A DNA stretch of 64,000 bases from Catellatospora citrea (GTDB taxonomy: Bacteria; Actinomycetota; Actinomycetes; Mycobacteriales; Micromonosporaceae), in NCBI RefSeq assembly GCF_003610235.1, contig NZ_RAPR01000001.1, positions 5,208,001-5,272,000 on the forward strand. Direction: 5' to 3'. The notes beneath the pieces were generated by a model that searched no databases, was not told the DNA's origin, and saw nothing but the letters and a program-made list of their open reading frames with translations. Position numbers and translations under genes: made by a program. Shown in pieces: positions 42,794-53,977 of the stretch (positions are counted from its first letter, which is position 1; every line of letters starts with the position of its first letter).

Positions 42794-43834
42794 ATGAGCA
42801 CGCCGGACGAGAACGGCACCATCCCCGCCGAGCCGCTGTGGCCCGCCGGGTCGGCGACGGGCATCGGCTCGCTGCCGGGCACGGACATCGCCGAGGCGGT
42901 CAAGTTCACCCTCGGCGAGCTGCCGGACCTGCCCTACCTGCCGGAACTGCCGGGGCGCGGCCCCGGCGCGGACATGATCGGCCGCAGCGCCGGGCTGCTG
43001 GTCGAGCTGCCGGTGGAGATCTACGCGGGCCGGTGGCGGGTCGCCGCGAGCCCGGGCCGGGAGCTCCGCCGGGCGTACGACCTGCGCGAGCGCGACCTCG
43101 ACCAGCTCACCGAGCAGGCTGAGGGCTTCACCGGGACGCTGAAGGTGCAGTCGGCCGGGCCGTGGACGCTGGCCGCCAACATCGAGCTGGCCCTGGGCGA
43201 GGCGCTGGTTTCCGACCACGGTGCCACCCGTGACCTGGCCGAATCGCTCGCCGAAGGACTCAGGACGCACGTCGCCGACGTGCGGCGGCGGGTGCCGGGC
43301 GCGCAGGTGCTGCTCCAGCTCGACGAGCCGTCGCTGCCCGCGGTGCTGGCCGGGCGGGTGCGCACCGCCAGCACCCTGCACACCTATCGCTCGGTGGCCC
43401 CGTCGACCGTCCGGGACACGCTCACCTCGGTGATCGAGGCGGCCGGCGTGCCGGTGATCGTGCACTGCTGCGCACCCGACGCGCCCCTGTCGCTGCTGCG
43501 TGATGCCGGGGCGTCCGCGCTCGCACTGGACCTGGAGCTGGTCGGCACCGGCGCGGAGAAGCTCGACGCGATCGGTGAGCTGATCGACGCCGGGGTGGGC
43601 CTGTTCGCGGGCGTGGCACGCACGACGCCCCCGGCGAGTGGGCGGCAGCCCGACGCCGGGGCGCTGGCCGACCGCGTCAAGCGGCTGTGGCGGGACCTCG
43701 GCTTCCCCTACGAGCTGCTGGCACAGCGGGTGGTGATGACGCCGTCGTGCGGGCTGGCGGGAGCGACGCCCGCGTACGCCCAGGCCGTGCTGAAGGCCTG
43801 CCGCGAAGCGGGCAAGCGCCTGGTGGAGCAGTAG
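42794..43834 (+). CDS. MetE-like cobalamin-independent methionine synthase domain protein
   Basis: A 346-residue stand-alone version of the MetE catalytic barrel, less than half of full MetE (about 750 aa). Zinc ligands are recognisable: His224 and Cys226 in VIVHCCAPDAP, and Cys319 in MTPSCGLAGATP. GSATGIGSLPGTDIAEAVK opens the barrel. Its counterpart in mycobacteria (between trmU and ligA) is conserved but uncharacterised. It could be a core methionine synthase using a different methyl donor or act on another thiol. ATG 42794 is in the intergenic region 169 nt after mnmA; no riboswitch is apparent. Confidence 0.85.
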   Translation: MSTPDENGTIPAEPLWPAGSATGIGSLPGTDIAEAVKFTLGELPDLPYLPELPGRGPGADMIGRSAGLLVELPVEIYAGRWRVAASPGRELRRAYDLRERDLDQLTEQAEGFTGTLKVQSAGPWTLAANIELALGEALVSDHGATRDLAESLAEGLRTHVADVRRRVPGAQVLLQLDEPSLPAVLAGRVRTASTLHTYRSVAPSTVRDTLTSVIEAAGVPVIVHCCAPDAPLSLLRDAGASALALDLELVGTGAEKLDAIGELIDAGVGLFAGVARTTPPASGRQPDAGALADRVKRLWRDLGFPYELLAQRVVMTPSCGLAGATPAYAQAVLKACREAGKRLVEQ

Positions 43835-43852
43835 GACCGCCGCTGATCGGGC

Positions 43853-44524
43853 TCAGGCCGTGGCGGCTGCCGGGGTCCGGTAGCGCAGGATCTCGAAGGC
43901 GCGGGCGAGTGCGCCGGTGTCGCCGTCGGCGGTGAGCGCGCCGGACGCGACGGCCTCGGCGGGGCCGATCTCGCCACGGGTCAGCGCGTCGAAGGTGGCC
44001 AGGTCGCAGGTCACCACGAGGTCGGCGGGGACCGGACCAGGCCCGGACCGGGCGTGCACGCCGGCGTCGTCGGCGGTGATGTGGAAGACCTCGTCGCCGA
44101 CGTGGAACCGGTAGGTCCCGTGCCCGCGACCGGCGTCGGCCGGGCACCGTTCGGCGAGGTAGAGCGCGATCAGCTCGGCGCGGGCGGTGCCGGGGTCGAT
44201 CTCGTCGTCGACCGGCAGTTCGTTGCCCCAGGTGGCGAGCTCGATCAGCAGCGGGCGCAGGCGCTCGCCGTACGCGGTCAGCTCGTAGGCGCGCACGTCC
44301 GAGGCGGCCGGCAGGGCGCGCCGGATCACGACCCCGCTGCGTTCCAGCAGCTGGAGGCGTTCGGCCAGGCGGTTGGTGCCCATCGCGGGCAGCAGGGTCA
44401 GGAGTTCCTTGAACCGCCTCGGCCCGAGCAGCAGCTCGCGCACGATGAGAAGGGTCCATCTCTCACCGAGCACGTCGAGCGAGCGCGCGATCGGGCACAG
44501 CTGGCCGTACAAACGCTTGGGCAT
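43853..44524 (-). CDS. HxlR-type transcriptional regulator with C-terminal SCP2-like domain
   Basis: A 223-residue protein with an HxlR winged helix (about 8-100: CPIARSLDVLGERWTLLIVRELLLGPRRFKEL, shown in its recognisable parts CPIARSL, GERWTLLI, GPRRFKEL) and an SCP2/sterol-carrier-like C-terminal domain (about 115-223; FHVGDEVFHITADDAG). The conserved Cys10 near the N-terminus is the redox or electrophile sensor in some HxlR proteins. It diverges from an SDR gene and probably represses it. TATCCT lies 6 nt before ATG 44524, a leaderless layout. It converges on the MetE-like gene. Confidence 0.85.
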   Translation of the reverse strand: MPKRLYGQLCPIARSLDVLGERWTLLIVRELLLGPRRFKELLTLLPAMGTNRLAERLQLLERSGVVIRRALPAASDVRAYELTAYGERLRPLLIELATWGNELPVDDEIDPGTARAELIALYLAERCPADAGRGHGTYRFHVGDEVFHITADDAGVHARSGPGPVPADLVVTCDLATFDALTRGEIGPAEAVASGALTADGDTGALARAFEILRYRTPAAATA

Positions 44525-44554
44525 GGCTCAAGGATACCTTTCGCATGGCGGCAG

Positions 44555-44599
44555 CTATATGATTCGTATCTCAAGGCGATCGCTATACTTTTCATATAG
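44555..44599. promoter_or_regulatory. Operator-like dyads between HxlR regulator and SDR gene
   Basis: CTATACTTTTCATATAG (44583-44599) is a pseudo-palindrome overlapping TATACT (44585-44590), the likely -10 of the SDR gene. A second half-site CTATATG starts at 44555. HxlR proteins bind such AT-rich dyads, so this is a likely binding site of the adjacent regulator. Confidence 0.65.
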
Positions 44600-44635
44600 T
44601 GTCGCTGGTGAAACCCGTTCCACCAGGAGGCAAGC

Positions 44636-45334
44636 ATGAAGATCAACGGTTCTGTGGCACTCGTGACCGGTGCCAACCGCGGCCTCGGCAAGGCGTTCAC
44701 CGAGGAGCTGCTGGCTCGCGGCGCGTCGAAGGTGTACGCGACGGCGCGCGTCGCCGCGTCGATCACCGACCCGCGGGTCGTCCCGCTCCAGCTCGACGTC
44801 ACCGACCCCGCTTCGGTGGCCGCCGCCGCGAAGCAGGCCGGCGACGTGCAACTGCTGATCAACAACGCCGGCATCGCGACCGGGGCGGGCATCCTGGACG
44901 GCGACGAGGCGCTGCGACGGGAGATGGAGACCAACTACTTCGGCACGGTACGGGTGGCCCACGAGTTCGCGCCGATCCTGGCCGCCAACGGCGGCGGCGC
45001 GATCGTCAACGTGCTCTCCGCGCTGTCCTGGTTCTCGCTGCCCACCACCGCGGGTTACTCGGCGTCGAAGTCCGCCGCCTGGGCGGCCACCAACGCCCTG
45101 CGCCTGGCGCTGCACGACCAGGGCACCCTGGTGACCGGGGTGCACATCGGCTACATCGACACCGACATGGCCGCGCACGTCGACGGTCCGAAGGTCGCCC
45201 CCCAGCACGTGGTGGCGCAGGTCCTCGACGGCGTGGAGGAGGGGCTGCCCGAGGTGCTCGCCGACGACGTCAGCCGCCAGGTCAAGTCCGGCCTCTCCGG
45301 CGACCTGCGCAACCTGTACCCGGCCATCGCCTGA
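44636..45334 (+). CDS. Short-chain dehydrogenase/reductase
   Basis: A 232-residue classical-type SDR. The cofactor loop TGANRGLGKAF is at 11-21, with Arg at position 42 suggesting NADP; NNAGIATGAG is at 76-85. The catalytic Ser is in VLSALSW, and YSASK gives Tyr/Lys. Substrate is unknown, probably a carbonyl or quinone-like compound sensed through the divergent HxlR protein. CCAGGAGG precedes the ATG. A 10-bp hairpin follows the gene. Regulator and SDR interrupt the otherwise conserved mnmA-ligA block, so they are likely a late insertion. Confidence 0.88.
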   Translation: MKINGSVALVTGANRGLGKAFTEELLARGASKVYATARVAASITDPRVVPLQLDVTDPASVAAAAKQAGDVQLLINNAGIATGAGILDGDEALRREMETNYFGTVRVAHEFAPILAANGGGAIVNVLSALSWFSLPTTAGYSASKSAAWAATNALRLALHDQGTLVTGVHIGYIDTDMAAHVDGPKVAPQHVVAQVLDGVEEGLPEVLADDVSRQVKSGLSGDLRNLYPAIA

Positions 45335-45347
45335 GCCGCGGGGCCTC

Positions 45348-45371
45348 GGGCGGCCGCTCCGGCGGCCGCCC
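45348..45371 (+). terminator. 10-bp hairpin after the SDR gene
   Basis: GGGCGGCCGC (45348-45357) pairs perfectly with 45362-45371 around a 4-nt loop, 14 nt after the stop codon. Confidence 0.7.
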
Positions 45372-45413
45372 GGCCCGCCCGGCGGGTGGCGTCCGGGTGG
45401 CAGGATGCCCCGG

Positions 45414-46409
45414 GTGACGGTCATGGACGCGGCCAGCGGGTCGCTCTTCGGGTTGGCGTACGGCGACGCGCTGGGCAAGCCGACCGAGTTCCGCAAGTAC
45501 GCCGAGATAACGGCGCAGCACGGGCCGGGCGGGCCGCGGGAGTTGCCCGAACCCGCGCTGGTCACGGACGACACGCAGATGGCGCTCGCGGTCGCCTGGG
45601 CGCTGCGCGACGCCGCCCGGCCGACGCCGGCGGTGCTCGAACCGCTGCTGCGCGAGCGCTTCCTGGCCTGGGCGAAGAGCCCGGACAACAACCGCGCCCC
45701 CGGCATGACCTGCCTGAACGCCTGCGCGAACCTGTCGCGGGGGCAGCGCTGGCAGGAGGCGACGGTGGCCGGGTCGAAGGGCTGCGGGGCCAACATGCGG
45801 GTCACCCCGGTCGGCCTGGTCGCCGGCTACGACCTGGACACCCTGGCCGGGGTGGCGCAGCTGCAGGCGGGGCTGACCCACGGGCACCCGACCGGGCTGG
45901 CCGCCGCCGAGCTGACCGCGCTCGCGGTGCGCCTGCTGCGCGACGGCCTCGACCTGGCCGAGGTGCCTGCCTCGCTGCGCGACCGCTGCGCGGATCAGCG
46001 CACCGTCTACCGCGAGGACTGGCTCGGCGACCTGTGGCAGCGACCGGGCGTGCCGGCCCCGGAGGAGTTCGTCGCGCGGGGCTGGGACGAGTGCGCGGAC
46101 GCACTGGACCTGCTGCTGGCGGCGCTGGCCCGGCCGGACTCCGGCGGTGACGTCTGCCTGGAGACCGGGGAGGGCTGGATCGCGGAGCAGGCGCTGGCCA
46201 CGGCACTGCTGGCGGCGCTGCGCCACGCCGACGACCCGGTCGCCGCGCTCGGCCGGGCGGCGGCCACCAACGGCGACTCCGACTCGATCGCCTGCCTGGC
46301 GGGCGCGTTCCACGGTGCCGCCGCAGGGATGACGGCCTGGCCGGCCGACTGGGCCGCGCGCATCGAGTACGCCGACCAGCTCACGACGCTCGGCGCGGCC
46401 TGGGACTGA
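45414..46409 (+). CDS. ADP-ribosylglycohydrolase family protein
   Basis: A 331-residue all-helical protein of the DraG/ARH family, which removes ADP-ribose from proteins or small molecules using two Mg ions. Metal-binding motifs are present: LVTDDTQMALAVAW near residue 50, and NGDSDSIACLAGAFHGA near 285. GLAYGDALGKPTEF opens the domain. I chose GTG 45414 because CAGGAT stands 7 nt upstream, a leaderless layout; ATG 45405 three codons earlier lies inside that spacer. The target is unknown; no ADP-ribosyltransferase or nitrogenase gene is near. Confidence 0.86.
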   Translation: MTVMDAASGSLFGLAYGDALGKPTEFRKYAEITAQHGPGGPRELPEPALVTDDTQMALAVAWALRDAARPTPAVLEPLLRERFLAWAKSPDNNRAPGMTCLNACANLSRGQRWQEATVAGSKGCGANMRVTPVGLVAGYDLDTLAGVAQLQAGLTHGHPTGLAAAELTALAVRLLRDGLDLAEVPASLRDRCADQRTVYREDWLGDLWQRPGVPAPEEFVARGWDECADALDLLLAALARPDSGGDVCLETGEGWIAEQALATALLAALRHADDPVAALGRAAATNGDSDSIACLAGAFHGAAAGMTAWPADWAARIEYADQLTTLGAAWD

Positions 46410-46448
46410 CCTTCGCTGCCACCGCGTCCGGCGGCGCGGTGGCGTCAT

Positions 46449-48655
<2,207 letters not shown>

Positions 48656-48961
48656 ACCGGATCCGGCGTCGGCGCCGATGCGCTGGTCGTGCCGGCCCGC
48701 AATCCCGCCCGCGCGGTGATCGGCTGTCTCGCCGTGGTGTCCGCGCAGCGCGGCCGCCACGGCGAGGTAGTGGCGGATGGAGATATACGCAAGGTCGCAT
48801 AGGTCTTACGTGGAGTAACGGAGGAAAGGGTCAAACAATCACATCTTCGTCACACGCGAACGCGCAGAGTGGTCTGGGGCGTTTTCGGGCTTAGAGTGAA
48901 GTGACCAGCCGCGATCGGCGGGCGGCGCCGTCTCGCGTCAATCGGCCTCGGGAAGGTGTCC
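48656..48961. terminator. Intergenic region ligA to diguanylate cyclase gene, with nested hairpin at 48728-48766
   Basis: CTCGCCGTGG (48728-48737) pairs with CCACGGCGAG (48757-48766), and inside it CCGCGC-A-GCGCGG (48741-48753) forms a second stem; this can terminate ligA. Downstream, a 13-codon frame starts at ATG 48778, and GGAGGAAAGGG near 48820 is a ribosome-site-like sequence with no start codon after it. TTAGAGT near 48892 is a possible -10. I see no recognised riboswitch. Confidence 0.6.
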
Positions 48962-51007
48962 ATGGCGGCCACACCCCAAGCACTGCAGGCACATCGCAAT
49001 CGTGTGCCCGCGGAGCGGCGGCGGAATTTCGGTGTGTACGTCATCGCCATCACCGTGGCAGCGGCTGCCATCACTCTGCGTGATTTCGCCCAGCTGCCGA
49101 GTGTCCTGGAACATGCCCCCGTCGGTTTCTGGGTGCTGGCCGGGCTCGCCGTCGCGGGCGACGCCCTGCCGGTGACACTGCCCGGCCGATGGAACACGTC
49201 GGCGATCTATCCGTCGATCTGCTTCACGTTCGCCATAATGATCGACTCCGGTCTCGCGGCCGCCGTAGTGGTGCAGGGCTTGGCGGTGGCGGTCGCCTCG
49301 CTGCGGCTGCGGCACGCGCTGTGGCGGGCCGTGTTCAACCTCGGCCAGTACACGCTGGCCTTCGGGTTCGCGTACGCGGTGCTGCACCTGCTCAGCGGCG
49401 ACGCCCCGGCCGGACTGCCCGCGCTGGCCGCCTCGGCCGCCGCGTGGTTCGCGGTGAAATACCTGACCACGGCCACAGCGATCTGGCTGCGCGACGGCGG
49501 CTCGCTGCTGCCGATCATCATGGGCCCGCTGGCCAACGAGGCGCTGAGCACCGGCGCGCTGCTCATGCTGGGCCCGGTCATCGCCGCGCAGACCGAGGTC
49601 GCGCCGGAGCTGGTGCTGGCGCTGATACTGCCGCTGCTGGCGGTGCGGCGGCTGTCCATCATCACCGCCGAGCAGAACCACCTGGCCAACATCGACACCC
49701 TCACCGGCCTGGCCAACCGCAAGGCGCTGATCGGCGAGGTGTCCGCCGCGGTCGCCGGCCACGCCCAGCGCGCCGTGCAGGGCGACCCGCGCAGCCGCTT
49801 CGGCCTGCTGCTGCTCGACCTGGACCGGTTCAAGCACGTCAACGACTCGCTGGGGCACGAGGTGGGGGACCGGCTGCTGATCGCGGTCGGCGACCGGCTG
49901 GACCGGCTGGTGCGCTCCGGCGACCTGGTCGCCCGACTGGGCGGGGACGAGTTCGCCGTCGTGGCGAAGCGCCTCGACAGCCCCGACCAGGCACGAGAGC
50001 TGGCCGAGCAGATCGAGCAGGCGCTGACCGCCCCGGTCGTGCTGGACGGGCTGCCGCTCGACGTCGGCGGCTCGATCGGCATCGCCATCTACCCCGACCA
50101 CGGCACCAACTTCGCCACCCTGCTGCGCCACGCCGACGTCGCCATGTACACGGCCAAGCACGACGGCGACGGCGTCGCCGTCTACGACCCCGACGCCGAC
50201 CAGAACTCCCCGCAGCGGCTGAGCCTGCTCGCCGACCTGCGCACCATGCTCGGCCAGCCGGACCGGGGCGGGCTGCGGCTGTTCTACCAGCCCCAGGTCG
50301 AGATCACGACCGGTGAGGTGGTCGGCGTGGAGGCGCTGCTGCGCTGGCAGCACCCGACCCGCGGCCCGGTCAGCCCGGACGAGCTGATCCGGGTGGCCGA
50401 GCCCAGCTCGGTGATGCGGCTGCTGACGCGGTGGGTGGTCGAGGAGGCGGTGATCCAGCTCGCCAAGTGGTCCGCGTCGGGCATGCAGGTGCGGATGGCC
50501 GTCAACGTCAGCGTGCGCGACCTGCACACCGGCGCGATCGTCGAGCAGATCGAGGAGCTGCTGCAGCGGTACGGCGTCCCGCCGTACCGGCTGCAGTTGG
50601 AGATCACCGAGAGCGCGCTGATGGCCGACCCGCACCGGGTGCTGGCCACGCTGACCCGGCTGCAGCTGCTCGGGGTCGGCATCGCGCTGGACGACTTCGG
50701 CACCGGATACTCGTCGCTGCAGCACCTGCGCCGGCTGCCGCTGTCCGAGGTGAAGATCGACCGCTCGTTCGTGATGGCCATGGCCGACGACCCGGACGAC
50801 CTGGTGATCGTACGGTCGATCATCGAACTGGCCGGGGCGCTCGGGCTGCGCGTGGTCGCCGAGGGCGTCGAGGACGAGCGGGCCTGGCGGCTGCTCCAGT
50901 CCGCCGGGTGCGAGGTGGCCCAGGGGTGGTTCTACGCCCGCCCGCTGCCGCCCGACGAACTGGCCGACTGGCTGTCGCGCACCACCCTGCCCGCCCGCAG
51001 CGCCTGA
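48962..51007 (+). CDS. Membrane-bound GGDEF-EAL cyclic di-GMP protein
   Basis: A 681-residue protein with an N-terminal membrane sensor domain of about seven helices (20-235), a GGDEF domain (about 240-405) and an EAL domain (about 415-675). The GGDEF motif is intact (327-331), as are the EAL landmarks EAL (457-459), DDFGTGYSSL, KIDRSF and EGVED. It could both make and break cyclic di-GMP; the net activity cannot be read. A similar gene lies beside ligA in Streptomyces coelicolor. ATG 48962 has GGGAAGG 5 nt upstream; the GTG two codons earlier is less likely. Confidence 0.93.
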   Translation: MAATPQALQAHRNRVPAERRRNFGVYVIAITVAAAAITLRDFAQLPSVLEHAPVGFWVLAGLAVAGDALPVTLPGRWNTSAIYPSICFTFAIMIDSGLAAAVVVQGLAVAVASLRLRHALWRAVFNLGQYTLAFGFAYAVLHLLSGDAPAGLPALAASAAAWFAVKYLTTATAIWLRDGGSLLPIIMGPLANEALSTGALLMLGPVIAAQTEVAPELVLALILPLLAVRRLSIITAEQNHLANIDTLTGLANRKALIGEVSAAVAGHAQRAVQGDPRSRFGLLLLDLDRFKHVNDSLGHEVGDRLLIAVGDRLDRLVRSGDLVARLGGDEFAVVAKRLDSPDQARELAEQIEQALTAPVVLDGLPLDVGGSIGIAIYPDHGTNFATLLRHADVAMYTAKHDGDGVAVYDPDADQNSPQRLSLLADLRTMLGQPDRGGLRLFYQPQVEITTGEVVGVEALLRWQHPTRGPVSPDELIRVAEPSSVMRLLTRWVVEEAVIQLAKWSASGMQVRMAVNVSVRDLHTGAIVEQIEELLQRYGVPPYRLQLEITESALMADPHRVLATLTRLQLLGVGIALDDFGTGYSSLQHLRRLPLSEVKIDRSFVMAMADDPDDLVIVRSIIELAGALGLRVVAEGVEDERAWRLLQSAGCEVAQGWFYARPLPPDELADWLSRTTLPARSA

Positions 51008-51126
51008 ACCCCGGGGCCAGGGGCGCTGCGAACCGCACCTGCGGTGACAAATAGACTCGCTACGGGCGCGGAGCGTGTGCCACCCTTCGCGCTGTCCGAG
51101 TTCGCCGCTACGTGTAGGGGGCAGTC

Positions 51127-51426
51127 ATGGCCGCCATCTCCCGCGAAGAGGTCGCGCATCTCGCGCGCCTGTCGCGGCTCGCCGTCACCGAACAGGAGCT
51201 GGACCGCTTCGCCGGCCAGCTGGATGTGATCCTGCAGTCGGTGGCGCGGGTCGGTGAGGTCGCCGCGGATGACATCCCGCCCACGTCGCACTCGGTGCCG
51301 CTGGTCAACGTGCTGCGCGAGGACGTCGTCGTGCCCGGCCTGACCCGTGACGAGGCGCTGTCGGGCGCGCCGGACACCGCCGAGGACCGGTTCCGCGTCC
51401 CCCAGATCCTTGCGGATGAGGAGTGA
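51127..51426 (+). CDS. gatC: Asp-tRNA(Asn)/Glu-tRNA(Gln) amidotransferase subunit C
   Basis: A 99-residue GatC, the clamp subunit that stabilises GatA-GatB. The signature [21 protein letters not shown] (in part) opens the protein and [21 protein letters not shown] lies mid-way. It ends [10 protein letters not shown], normal for the family. TAGGGGG precedes the ATG. The stop overlaps the GTG that begins the extended gatA frame, so gatC and gatA are coupled. Confidence 0.95.
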   Translation: MAAISREEVAHLARLSRLAVTEQELDRFAGQLDVILQSVARVGEVAADDIPPTSHSVPLVNVLREDVVVPGLTRDEALSGAPDTAEDRFRVPQILADEE

Positions 51427-51431
51427 CCCCG

Positions 51432-52907
51432 ATGAGTGATCTGATCAAGTTGACCGCGGCCGAGCTGGGCGCGAAGATCGCCGCCGGCGACGTCTCCGCG
51501 GAGGAGGTCACCCGCGCGCACCTGGACCGCATCGCCGAGGTCGACGGCCGGGTGCACGCCTTCCTGCACGTCGACGACACGGGCGCGGTCGAGGCCGCGC
51601 GGGCCGTCGACGCCAAGCGCGCCGCGGGGGACAAGCTCGGCCCGCTCGCCGGCGTGCCGATCGCGATCAAGGACGTCATCGCGACCAAGGGCATCCCCAC
51701 CACCGCCGCCTCGAAGATCCTCGAGGGCTGGCGGCCGCCGTACGACGCGACGGTGATGACCCGCATCCGCGACGCGGGCATGGTCATGCTCGGCAAGACG
51801 AACATGGACGAGTTCGCGATGGGCTCCTCCACGGAGTACTCGGCCTACGGCCCGACGTACAACCCGTGGGACCTGACCCGCATCCCGGGCGGCTCCGGCG
51901 GCGGCTCGGCGGCGGCGGTCGCCGGGTACGAGGCCCCGCTCGCGATCGGCACCGACACCGGCGGCTCGATCCGCCAGCCCGGCGCGGTCACCGGCACCGT
52001 CGGCGCGAAGCCGACCTACGGCGGCACCTCGCGCTACGGCCTGATCGCGTTCTCCTCGTCGCTGGACACGCCCGGCCCGGTCGCGCGCACCGTGCTGGAC
52101 ACCGCGCTGCTGCACCAGGTGATCGCCGGGCACGACCCGCGCGACTCCACCTCGATCCCGCTGCCCGTGCCCGACGTCGTGGCCGCGGCCCGGCAGGGCG
52201 CGACCGGCGACCTCACCGGTGTGCGGGTCGGCCTGGTCAAGGAGTTCTCCGGCGAGGGCGCGGAGCCCGGCGTGATGGCCGTCTTCCGCGACACCGTGGA
52301 GGCGCTGACCAAGCTGGGCGCCGAGGTCGTCGAGATCTCCTGCCCGCACTTCCAGTACGCGCTGCCCGCGTACTACCTGATCGCGCCGAGCGAGTGCTCG
52401 TCGAACCTGGCCCGGTTCGACTCGGTGCGCTTCGGCCTGCGGGTCGGCGACGACGGCCGCAACTCGCTGGAAGAGGTCATGTCGCTGACCCGCGAGGCGG
52501 GCTTCGGCGACGAGGTCAAGCGCCGCATCATCATCGGCACGTACGCGCTGTCGTCGGGTTACTACGACGCCTACTACGGCCAGGCGCAGAAGGTGCGCAC
52601 GCTGATCACGCGCGACTTCACGTCCGCGTTCGAGAAGGTCGACGTGCTGGTCTCGCCGACGACCCCGTTCACCGCGTTCGAGCTGGGCGCGCGCACCGCC
52701 GACCCGTACCAGATGTACCTGGCGGACCTGTACACGATCCCGACGAACCTGTACGGCGGCCCGGCCATCTCGGTGCCGGTCGGCCTGTCCGAGGGGCTGC
52801 CGGTGGGTCTGCAGATCATGGCGCCGACCATGGCCGACGACCGGATGTACCGGATCGCCGCCGCGGTCGAGTCGACGGTGGGCACCTTCACCCCGCCCGC
52901 GCTCTGA
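51432..52907 (+). CDS. gatA: Asp-tRNA(Asn)/Glu-tRNA(Gln) amidotransferase subunit A
   Basis: A 491-residue amidase that frees ammonia from glutamine or asparagine for transfer to misacylated tRNA on GatB. The Ser-cisSer-Lys triad is Lys80 (IAIKDVI), Ser155 (GGSGGGS) and Ser179 (TGGSIRQP), matching GatA numbering. I prefer ATG 51432 (MSDLIKL) with AGGAG 8 nt upstream; GTG 51423, which overlaps the gatC stop, would add three residues. A strong terminator follows, and an aquaporin-like gene on the other strand separates it from gatB, unlike the compact gatCAB of many bacteria. Confidence 0.96.
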   Translation: MSDLIKLTAAELGAKIAAGDVSAEEVTRAHLDRIAEVDGRVHAFLHVDDTGAVEAARAVDAKRAAGDKLGPLAGVPIAIKDVIATKGIPTTAASKILEGWRPPYDATVMTRIRDAGMVMLGKTNMDEFAMGSSTEYSAYGPTYNPWDLTRIPGGSGGGSAAAVAGYEAPLAIGTDTGGSIRQPGAVTGTVGAKPTYGGTSRYGLIAFSSSLDTPGPVARTVLDTALLHQVIAGHDPRDSTSIPLPVPDVVAAARQGATGDLTGVRVGLVKEFSGEGAEPGVMAVFRDTVEALTKLGAEVVEISCPHFQYALPAYYLIAPSECSSNLARFDSVRFGLRVGDDGRNSLEEVMSLTREAGFGDEVKRRIIIGTYALSSGYYDAYYGQAQKVRTLITRDFTSAFEKVDVLVSPTTPFTAFELGARTADPYQMYLADLYTIPTNLYGGPAISVPVGLSEGLPVGLQIMAPTMADDRMYRIAAAVESTVGTFTPPAL

Positions 52908-52920
52908 CGGTCAACGCGAT

Positions 52921-52958
52921 ACGGCGTCCCCCTCCCCGCCCGGGGAGGGGGACGCCGT
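52921..52958. terminator. 18-bp GC hairpin between gatA and the convergent aquaporin-like gene
   Basis: ACGGCGTCCCCCTCCCCG (52921-52938) pairs perfectly with 52941-52958. It lies 14 nt after the gatA stop and can terminate both convergent genes. Confidence 0.88.
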
Positions 52959-52991
52959 CGTCTCAGCGCCTGAGGAGCGGATGAGCCGGGG

Positions 52992-53657
52992 TCAGGAGGC
53001 GGCCCCCTTCAAGCGGGGGTAGAGCAGGCCCGCGAGGACAGCGCCGATCGCGCCGGAGACGGCGAACACCCAGATGTCGGACCAGTCGCTGGCCCCGCCG
53101 GCGACGGTCAGCGCGAGTTCCGGCCCGAAGGTGCGGGCGAAGTTGAGCGACGCGCTGGTCACCGCCGCGATCGCGAGGGTGCCACCGGCGTACGCCAGGC
53201 CGAGGCTGATGCCCGAGCGCTCGCCGTCGCCGACCGCGAACATGACGCAGGCGATGACGAACACGGCCAGCGCCTCGGCGACGATCGCCGCGATCAGGCC
53301 CTTGCCGGAGCTGGCGGCCTCGGACAGGCGGTTCGCGCCGAGCCCGGCGGCCACCCCGTTCTCGCCGTAGCACAGCCACATGAGCAGGCCGCCGACGAAA
53401 CCGCCGACCAGCTGGGCGGCGATGATCAGAGCGCCGCCGACCCAGTCCACGCTGCCGCGGACCGCGGCGGCGAGGGTGAGCCAGGGGTTGAAGTGGCCGC
53501 CGAAGATCCACGCGGCGGCGGCCGCGGCGATCATCAGGCCGACCGCGCCCGCCAGCAGCGGGCCACCGCCGACGATCAGCGCGCCGACACCGAAGAAGAC
53601 CAGTACTGCGGTGCCGAGCGCCTCGGCGGTGAGGCGGGACAGCGTTGCGGAACCCAT
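52992..53657 (-). CDS. Aquaporin/MIP family channel with atypical NPA motifs
   Basis: A 221-residue channel protein with six helices and two half-helix motifs, for passive flow of water or small neutral solutes. The first NPA box reads GGHFNPWLTLA (NPW) and the second ASLNFARTFGP (NFA), the latter keeping the following Arg. Changes at these positions usually alter selectivity. Two adjacent ATGs (53660 and 53657) follow GGGAGG; I use the second, which has better spacing. The much longer upstream frame is not credible. It interrupts the gatA-gatB order. Confidence 0.82.
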   Translation of the reverse strand: MGSATLSRLTAEALGTAVLVFFGVGALIVGGGPLLAGAVGLMIAAAAAAWIFGGHFNPWLTLAAAVRGSVDWVGGALIIAAQLVGGFVGGLLMWLCYGENGVAAGLGANRLSEAASSGKGLIAAIVAEALAVFVIACVMFAVGDGERSGISLGLAYAGGTLAIAAVTSASLNFARTFGPELALTVAGGASDWSDIWVFAVSGAIGAVLAGLLYPRLKGAAS

Positions 53658-53977
53658 CATGCACCTCCCTGTGCATCGATGAGGGGAAGAAACGTGACGC
53701 GGAAACCGGCTGGCCGGATAGGGGTGACCGGCAGGTGCGCGACCCGTTCTCAGGGTGCATTCAGGATCGGGGCGGCGGTGATCAGCGCACAGCGACGAAT
53801 GAATGAATGAGGGCTCACCTGATCGGCTCATGTTGTGACCTACGCCACTACTCTTGTCATGATCGATGTGTGGAGGGGCGGATAACCCGGTGTGAGCGGG
53901 GCCGGGCGGGCTACTAGGCTGGTGGTTGTTTTGTCCGGCGGCGTCTCGCACGCCCACGCCAAGCCTGGAGCGAGCAG
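53658..53977. promoter_or_regulatory. Divergent region between aquaporin-like gene and gatB
   Basis: This 320-bp gap holds the ribosome site and promoter of the leftward channel gene, a short GAATGAATGAATGA repeat (53797-53810), and TAGGCT (53915-53920) as the likely gatB -10 with a leader of about 50 nt. I see no gene in it. Confidence 0.55.

Noticed and set aside
48778..48840. Short ORF or c-di-GMP riboswitch upstream of the GGDEF-EAL gene
   Set aside because: A 13-codon frame and a start-less GGAGGAAAGGG exist, but no conserved riboswitch core is visible, so I mention them only in the intergenic entry.
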